Origin: Christensenellaceae bacterium
GTDB lineage: Bacteria > Bacillota > Clostridia > Christensenellales > Borkfalkiaceae
DNA length: 12,343 nucleotides
Direction of reading: 5' to 3'
Assembly (NCBI GenBank): GCA_948482865.1
Contig: CAOMHR010000033.1
Coordinates: 1 to 12,343, forward strand
Shown here: positions 7,870 to 12,343 of the stretch, piece by piece
How the letters are laid out: each line of letters begins with the position of its first letter
How positions within the stretch are numbered: the stretch's first letter is position 1
Position numbers and translations under genes: made by a program
Notes under the pieces: model-generated
The model's input: the letters and a program-made list of their open reading frames with translations, nothing else
Database searches by the model: none
What the model was told of the DNA's origin: nothing

Positions 7870-8922
7870 GAAGATCAGGTTAAAAACGAAGAGCAAGTTA
7901 ACGAAAAAGAAAACTTCAACGATAATCTTCACGGCGAAAATTTGACTGACCGCGCTAAAGTTTTGTCCCCGGGAATGACCGTGTTAAAAAGGTTTTTCCG
8001 CTCAAAACTTTCAATTATAGGTTTGGTCACGCTCGTTTTGCTGTTTTTGTTCTCATTTCTGGGACCCGTGTTTACAAAGTGGGGACCTAACGAAGCCGAC
8101 CCCAATTCAAAAACTATTTTTACCGTAACTTCGATAACTTACGAAGTGGACGGCGAAACTTACACCTGCTTCGAAGTTACTCTTGACGAAACCAATTACA
8201 ATATACTCGGCGACATAAGCGCGGACCATATTATGGGCACGGACGATTCGAGTTACGACGTATTTACCCGTCTTATGACGGGCGGCAGAGTTTCGCTTAC
8301 AATAGGTTTTGTCGTAGTCATTCTCGAAACGCTTCTGGGCGTGTTGCTCGGCGGACTTGCGGGTTATTTCGGTAAATGGGTTGACCAGCTTATAATGCGT
8401 ATAGTGGATATTTTAAGCTGTATCCCGTCCCTGCCGATAATGCTTATTTTAAGCGCGGTGTTCACCGCTCTCGGCATTGTGGATATTTCAAGGCTGTATT
8501 ATATGATGATTGTGCTGACCCTGTTGGGGTGGCCCAGCGTTGCGCGGCTTGTGCGCGGACAGATACTTTCTTTGAGAGAGCAGGAGTTTATGCTCGCGGC
8601 AAAAAGTTCCGGTCTGTCCACGGGCAAAAAGATTTTCAAACATCTGCTGCCCAATGTAATTCCGCAGCTTATAGTGTTTATGACGCTCGGTCTCGGCAGT
8701 ATAATTTTATATGAAGCAACTCTCGGATATCTTGGGATAGGCGCGCCTACGGGTACTGCAACCTGGGGCAACCTTATAAATTACGCGTCTGACGCAACTT
8801 ACAGAAACTATTATCCTAACCTCTGGCTGGGAGCGGGTATTTGCATAACGCTTGCAATCCTTGCCTTTAACTTTGTCGGCGATGGACTACGCGACGCGTT
8901 CGACCCCAAGATGAAGAGGTAA
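7867..8922 (+). CDS. oppC: Peptide-type ABC transporter permease OppC/DppC
   Basis: This is the second channel subunit, 351 residues, pairing with OppB. An acidic cytoplasmic tail (residues 1-30; nine acidic and three basic side chains) precedes the family-typical GMTVLKRFFRSKLSIIGL (36-53) and helix 1 (49-70). The external segment 71-120 is longer than the minimal OppC loop. It leads to HIMGTDDSSYDVFTRLMTGG (121-140), matching the family GTDDxGRDVxSRLxxGxR motif. More helices lie near 142-168, 186-204, 210-229, 264-288 and 317-340. The EAA loop is at 240-263 (EFMLAAKSSGLSTGKKIFKH...), followed by YEATLGYLGIGAP (282-294) and WGNLI (300-304). The C-terminus GDGLRDAFDPK is canonical. The gene is 12 bases downstream of the oppB stop and 3 bases upstream of oppD. 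Confidence 0.96.
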   Translation: MEDQVKNEEQVNEKENFNDNLHGENLTDRAKVLSPGMTVLKRFFRSKLSIIGLVTLVLLFLFSFLGPVFTKWGPNEADPNSKTIFTVTSITYEVDGETYTCFEVTLDETNYNILGDISADHIMGTDDSSYDVFTRLMTGGRVSLTIGFVVVILETLLGVLLGGLAGYFGKWVDQLIMRIVDILSCIPSLPIMLILSAVFTALGIVDISRLYYMMIVLTLLGWPSVARLVRGQILSLREQEFMLAAKSSGLSTGKKIFKHLLPNVIPQLIVFMTLGLGSIILYEATLGYLGIGAPTGTATWGNLINYASDATYRNYYPNLWLGAGICITLAILAFNFVGDGLRDAFDPKMKR

Positions 8923-8928
8923 CATATG
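8915..8928 (+). promoter_or_regulatory. oppD ribosome site inside the end of oppC
   Basis: AGAGG (8915-8919) lies in the last codons of oppC, 6 bases before the oppD ATG (8926). Its position supports this start, and so supports the basic N-terminal extension of OppD being translated. Confidence 0.6.
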
Positions 8929-10320
8929 GAAAATAAAAAGGAAAACAAAAAACACTATATTTCCCGTTCCGAATCACGGCAGATAGCCAAAGAAAATTCA
9001 AAGGCTATAAGATACTATGAAAAGCGCAAAAAGCGCAAAGTAAAAGTTGACGAATACACCGCCGAAATGAAGGACGAAAAGAATATAGTAGAGTTTGAAA
9101 ATCTGCATACCTATTTCTTTTCCGACGCAGGCACCGTAAAGGCGGTAAACGGCGTAACCTTTTCGGTACCGGCGGGTTCTACCGTCGGCGTAGTCGGCGA
9201 AAGCGGCTGCGGGAAAAGCGTTACTTCACTGTCGTTAATGCAGCTTGTACAGGCGCCCAGCGGTCAGATAGTAGACGGTTCGATAAAATTCCGCGCCGAG
9301 CTTTTCAAACGCGATTCGCGCGGCAAAAAAATCCCCGTATACGAAACCGTGCTTGGAGAAGACGGTACCGAAAGGATAAAACTCAATGAAAAGGGCAAGC
9401 CCGTAATAAAGAAAAACGAGCTTGGCGGCAATACTTACGAAATGGAAACAAGGGTGGTAGACATTGCAAAAATGCCCACCGAAGCAATGCGTTCCATTCG
9501 CGGCAGGGAAATTTCAATGATTTTTCAGGAGCCTATGACTTCGCTGAATCCCGTGTTCACCATAGGCAACCAGCTTGACGAAGTAGGTAAACTGCACATT
9601 GAAGGAATTTCAAAAAAGAGCGTAAAAGCCCGCAGTATAGAAATGCTGAAATTGGTCGGCATTGCCGACCCTGAAGGCGTGTATAAAAAGTATCCGCACC
9701 AGCTTTCGGGCGGTATGCGCCAAAGGGTTATGATTGCAATCGCCCTTTTGTGCAACCCCAAACTGATTGTCGCGGACGAACCTACAACTGCGCTCGACGT
9801 TACGATACAGGCGCAGATACTCGACTTACTGAGAGAAATAAAACACAAAATAAACGGTTCTATTATGCTAATCACCCACGACCTTGGCGTGGTTGCCGAA
9901 ATGGCGGACTACGTTGTGGTAATGTATGCGGGCAAGGTAATAGAAACCGGTACGGCGGAAGACATATTTGACAGACCGCTGCATCCCTACACAATAGGAC
10001 TGCAAAAGAGCAAACCCACTGTTGACGGCAAGGTAGACGAGCTGTACTGTATCCCCGGGTTTGTTCCCAATCCTATAAATATGCCCAACTATTGCTATTT
10101 CCGCGACAGGTGCGAAAAATGTATGGAAAAATGCTCGGGCGAATATCCCGAACTCATAAAGGTTTCCGACACGCACAGCGTTTCGTGCTATCTGTACGAA
10201 GGGGGAGTCGTTCCCGGCGAGCGTGCGGAAACACAGGTTGAACCTACGGCGGAAACGGTAAAAAAGACGGCGAAACAGCGAAAAACGGCGGCAGAAAAAG
10301 AGGTAAAAAACAATGGCTGA
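8926..10320 (+). CDS. oppD: Peptide-type ABC transporter ATPase OppD/DppD with tail extensions and an insertion
   Basis: This cytoplasmic ATPase energises OppB/OppC together with OppF. The 464 residues exceed the usual 320-350. Residues 1-52 are a very basic extension (RYYEKRKKRKVKV at 29-41). The ABC core begins near residue 54. Walker A is GESGCGKS (91-98), the Q-loop glutamine is 201 (MIFQEPMTSLNP), the signature is LSGGM (260-264), Walker B is LIVADEP (280-286) with Glu285, and the H-loop is His318. All catalytic motifs are intact. Between Walker A and the Q-loop, residues about 124-177 are an extra segment with beta-hairpin-like turns. The oligopeptide-transporter C-terminal region is present, with Cys390, Cys396, Cys399, Cys403 and Cys421. 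Residues 427-464 add a Lys/Ala/Thr-rich tail. The gene overlaps the next by 8 bases (ATGGCTGA). Family and role are certain; the purpose of the added parts is unknown. Confidence 0.95.
   Translation: MENKKENKKHYISRSESRQIAKENSKAIRYYEKRKKRKVKVDEYTAEMKDEKNIVEFENLHTYFFSDAGTVKAVNGVTFSVPAGSTVGVVGESGCGKSVTSLSLMQLVQAPSGQIVDGSIKFRAELFKRDSRGKKIPVYETVLGEDGTERIKLNEKGKPVIKKNELGGNTYEMETRVVDIAKMPTEAMRSIRGREISMIFQEPMTSLNPVFTIGNQLDEVGKLHIEGISKKSVKARSIEMLKLVGIADPEGVYKKYPHQLSGGMRQRVMIAIALLCNPKLIVADEPTTALDVTIQAQILDLLREIKHKINGSIMLITHDLGVVAEMADYVVVMYAGKVIETGTAEDIFDRPLHPYTIGLQKSKPTVDGKVDELYCIPGFVPNPINMPNYCYFRDRCEKCMEKCSGEYPELIKVSDTHSVSCYLYEGGVVPGERAETQVEPTAETVKKTAKQRKTAAEKEVKNNG
10299..10320 (+). promoter_or_regulatory. 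oppD/oppF overlap with ribosome site for the fused OppF
   Basis: AGAGG (10299-10303) precedes the ATG (10313-10315) by 9 bases. That ATG overlaps the oppD stop TGA (10318-10320) in another frame, giving an 8-base overlap. This is typical translational coupling and identifies the membrane domain, not the ATPase domain, as the start of the next protein. Confidence 0.65.
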
Positions 10321-12343
10321 AAGCGAACTTAAAACCACCGTACAGGAAACTCCTGCGGCTAAGTTTTGGAATTTCTTGCCTAAACTTTTGCCCTGTCTGG
10401 CTTGCGGGCTTGCCGGCGTAGCCTTACTGTTTACATTTTTAATAGGCGTTTCAAACGGTTCTGCAACTTCGTACATTTACGACTATTTTTCAAAGGCATA
10501 CGACAGTTACGGATTAAATTCCGCAATGAACACGGCGATTATTATCGGAACGGTCGTTGTCGCCGCGGGGCTTGTCGCGGTGCTGACGTTTACGGGCTTT
10601 ACCGTTTATTTCGCGGTTAAAAAGTTCGTAAAAAAAGAAGATTGTCCGCTTGAAAAATTTGCGCTTGCAACGTTTTTATCCTATATAGCGTTTGCAGTTG
10701 CTTTTTATGCGCTTCATAGCTGGCAGTCTGATATTCTTTCCGTAAAAATTTCTTTTAATTACAACGCTGCGACTATTGCGGGATTTGTAATCGTGTGCCT
10801 GGTTGCGTGCGCTTACGTCGCTTGCAAGGCGCTTGTGACTCTTGAAATTTTCAAAAACAAGGCAAATTTGGCAAACGCAATTTACAACGCCGTTATACTT
10901 GTAATAGTTGTCGTAGTTGCTGTTCTTGCGGTTTTGCCCCTTGTTAAAATGACTTTGGGCGACGTAACTACCGTCGTGGACGACGAAACGGTCAGCACAG
11001 GCAACGCGCTTATAGGCAGCAGTTATGCGGGCAACTTTATAGCCTGGATAACAAACGGCGCGCTGCTCGGAGAAGACGCGGCTGTGCTTTCAAATCTTTC
11101 GTCAAGCGCAACGGCGGGTTATATTTCAGTGCTGGCGATAATAGGCGTATATCTGCTTTTGGCGGCAAATCTCTTGTCCGATTCGTTCGGCAAGAAGGCG
11201 AACATTAAAATCCCCGCCGTCATTGTGTTTGTTCTTACGCTGTTCAGTATGTTCTTCGCTGTGCTGGCAAGCAGCTTCTTCACCGACTTGTTCAAAGCCG
11301 ACGGCGAAAAATATTTGTTTAACGCGTCATACGGCATTGCAATAGCCGTTGCGGCGCTTTCGCTGTCAGTGTGGATAGCGGTTATCGTAAAGCCCTATAT
11401 TTTAGGCGCGGTGTTAAAAAACAGAGCGGGCAAAGCGGCGGAAGGCGAAGAAGAAATTCTTCTGGAAGTTAAAAACCTTTGCCAGTATTTCCCCGTTGAA
11501 ACAAACTTCTTCGGCGAACCCGTCAAATTTTTAAAGGCGGTGGACGACGTTTCGTTCAAACTGAAAAAGGGCAAAACGCTGGGTATCGTAGGCGAAAGCG
11601 GTTGCGGCAAAACCACAATGGGAAGGTCGGTACTGCATCTGTACGATATTACAAGCGGCGAAGTTTACTTTAAGGGCGAAAAAATTTCCGGCTTAAAGAA
11701 CAACGAATTTGACAAACTGCGCCCCAACCTGCAAATGATTTTTCAGGACCCTTACGCAAGTCTGTCGCCGCGTTTGACCGTAGGTGAAATAATAGGCGAA
11801 GCGGCGCGTCAGCACGGAATAGTTTCCAAAGCGGATTATCACGATTACGTTTTAAAGGTAATGAAGATGTGCGGACTTCAACCGCATTACTTTGAAAGAT
11901 ACCCGCACGAGTTTTCTGGCGGACAGCGGCAGCGAATCTGTATTGCCCGCGCCCTTGCTTTAAAACCCGAAGTCGTTGTCTGCGACGAACCCGTTTCGGC
12001 GTTGGACGTTTCTATACAGGCGCAGATAATAAATATGCTGATAGAGCTGAGAAAGACGCTCGGGCTGACTTATATATTCATTTCGCACGACCTGTCCGTG
12101 GTAAAACACATTTCGGACGAAGTGGGCGTTATGTATCTGGGCAGTCTGGTGGAGTACGGCAGCAAGGACGCAATATTCAGCAACACTCTTCATCCCTATA
12201 CAAAGGCGCTGTTTTCAGCTGTGCCCGTGCCCAACCCGCACGTTAAAATGAACAGGGTAATTTTAAAGGGCGACATTCCTTCGCCCGTAAATCCCCCCGC
12301 AGGCTGTAAATTCCACACCCGCTGCGATAGCTGTATGGATATT
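10313..12343 (+). CDS. oppF: Membrane-domain / OppF ATPase fusion (3' end outside window)
   Basis: One uninterrupted frame of 677 codons runs to the last base. Residues 1-375 are a multi-pass domain I do not recognise, with predicted helices near 27-46, 73-101, 115-134, 152-176, 190-211, 269-288, 300-321 and 339-359. An N-in topology puts the lysine-rich loops (VKKFVKKED, FKNK, FGKK, KPY...KNRAGK) on the cytoplasmic side, as the positive-inside rule demands, and leaves the ATPase in the cytoplasm. After an acidic linker, residues about 381-677 are a normal OppF/DppF ATPase. Walker A is GESGCGKTT (427-435), the Q-loop Gln478 (MIFQDPYASLSPR), the signature FSGGQ (534-538), Walker B VVVCDEP with Asp558/Glu559, and the H-loop His592. 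The cysteine-containing C-terminal region (CKFHTRC, 665-671) is cut by the window end. Ordinary OppF is soluble and begins at the ABC domain. I see no good internal ribosome site that would make the ATPase alone. Confidence 0.93.
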   Translation, partial: MAESELKTTVQETPAAKFWNFLPKLLPCLACGLAGVALLFTFLIGVSNGSATSYIYDYFSKAYDSYGLNSAMNTAIIIGTVVVAAGLVAVLTFTGFTVYFAVKKFVKKEDCPLEKFALATFLSYIAFAVAFYALHSWQSDILSVKISFNYNAATIAGFVIVCLVACAYVACKALVTLEIFKNKANLANAIYNAVILVIVVVVAVLAVLPLVKMTLGDVTTVVDDETVSTGNALIGSSYAGNFIAWITNGALLGEDAAVLSNLSSSATAGYISVLAIIGVYLLLAANLLSDSFGKKANIKIPAVIVFVLTLFSMFFAVLASSFFTDLFKADGEKYLFNASYGIAIAVAALSLSVWIAVIVKPYILGAVLKNRAGKAAEGEEEILLEVKNLCQYFPVETNFFGEPVKFLKAVDDVSFKLKKGKTLGIVGESGCGKTTMGRSVLHLYDITSGEVYFKGEKISGLKNNEFDKLRPNLQMIFQDPYASLSPRLTVGEIIGEAARQHGIVSKADYHDYVLKVMKMCGLQPHYFERYPHEFSGGQRQRICIARALALKPEVVVCDEPVSALDVSIQAQIINMLIELRKTLGLTYIFISHDLSVVKHISDEVGVMYLGSLVEYGSKDAIFSNTLHPYTKALFSAVPVPNPHVKMNRVILKGDIPSPVNPPAGCKFHTRCDSCMDI
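10376..11392 (+). other. Eight-helix membrane domain fused to OppF, possible 4+4 duplication
   Basis: Residues 22-360 of the fusion hold eight hydrophobic segments. Each half shows the same plan: helix, long outer loop, helix, lysine-containing inner loop, helix, short outer loop, then an 'FN' motif before the last helix (FNYNAATIAGF at 148-158, FNASYGIAIAV at 336-346). The first outer loop is about 26 residues and the corresponding one in the second half about 57. The domain is unlike OppB/OppC, having no EAA loop, and also unlike the usual six-helix ABC exporter core. Its family is not recognised. Confidence 0.55.

Noticed and set aside
9868..10476. A 202-codon minus-strand open frame across the oppD/oppF junction
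   Set aside because: It lies opposite two clearly coding genes with intact ABC and membrane features, and its translation shows no recognisable domain. It is a by-product of the codon bias of the plus strand.
11200..11460. Sequencing frameshift or missed gene boundary creating an artificial membrane-OppF fusion
   Set aside because: The linker is in frame with no stop, codon style does not change, the eight-helix topology leaves the ATPase correctly in the cytoplasm, and no ribosome site plus start was found just before the ABC domain. Confirmation in relatives is still desirable.

Overview
The window is a stretch of a single plus-strand gene cluster with no detectable RNA gene, mobile element or CRISPR array. 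All seven genes point the same way, and the widest gap between two genes is 34 bases. Two lipoprotein signal peptides, BspA-type leucine-rich repeats, an InlB-type repeat, strong AGGAGG-like ribosome sites and no outer-membrane features suggest a Gram-positive-type Bacillota cell, most likely an uncultured anaerobic gut Clostridia lineage (for example Christensenellales-like). The taxon is inferred from style only; no marker gene is present.

Region 1 (1-4155) encodes two surface proteins. The first is the C-terminal 964 residues of a large BspA-like leucine-rich-repeat protein with an Ig-like domain, one membrane anchor and a short cytoplasmic tail. Its stop codon abuts the start codon of a 419-residue lipoprotein with an InlB B-repeat-like domain and a probable right-handed beta-helix.

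Region 2 (4173-12343) is a complete opp/dpp-type ABC importer set in canonical order: substrate-binding lipoprotein, two permeases (OppB, OppC) and two ATPases (OppD, OppF). The last gene runs off the window. Short gaps, ribosome sites lying inside the preceding genes and an 8-base OppD/OppF overlap indicate one translationally coupled transcript. The binding lipoprotein would catch a peptide-like ligand outside the membrane, OppB/OppC would form the channel, and OppD/OppF would power it.

Several parts of the importer are elaborated compared with the textbook system. The OppF ATPase is fused in frame behind an eight-helix membrane domain that looks like a 4+4 duplication. OppD has a roughly 54-residue insertion between Walker A and the Q-loop plus a strongly basic N-terminal tail, opposite an acidic N-terminal tail on OppC. 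The binding protein has a roughly 255-residue insertion containing a near-perfect EF-hand-like calcium loop. With the two upstream surface proteins, this may be a specialised surface-capture and uptake system. The most unusual element is the membrane-OppF fusion.
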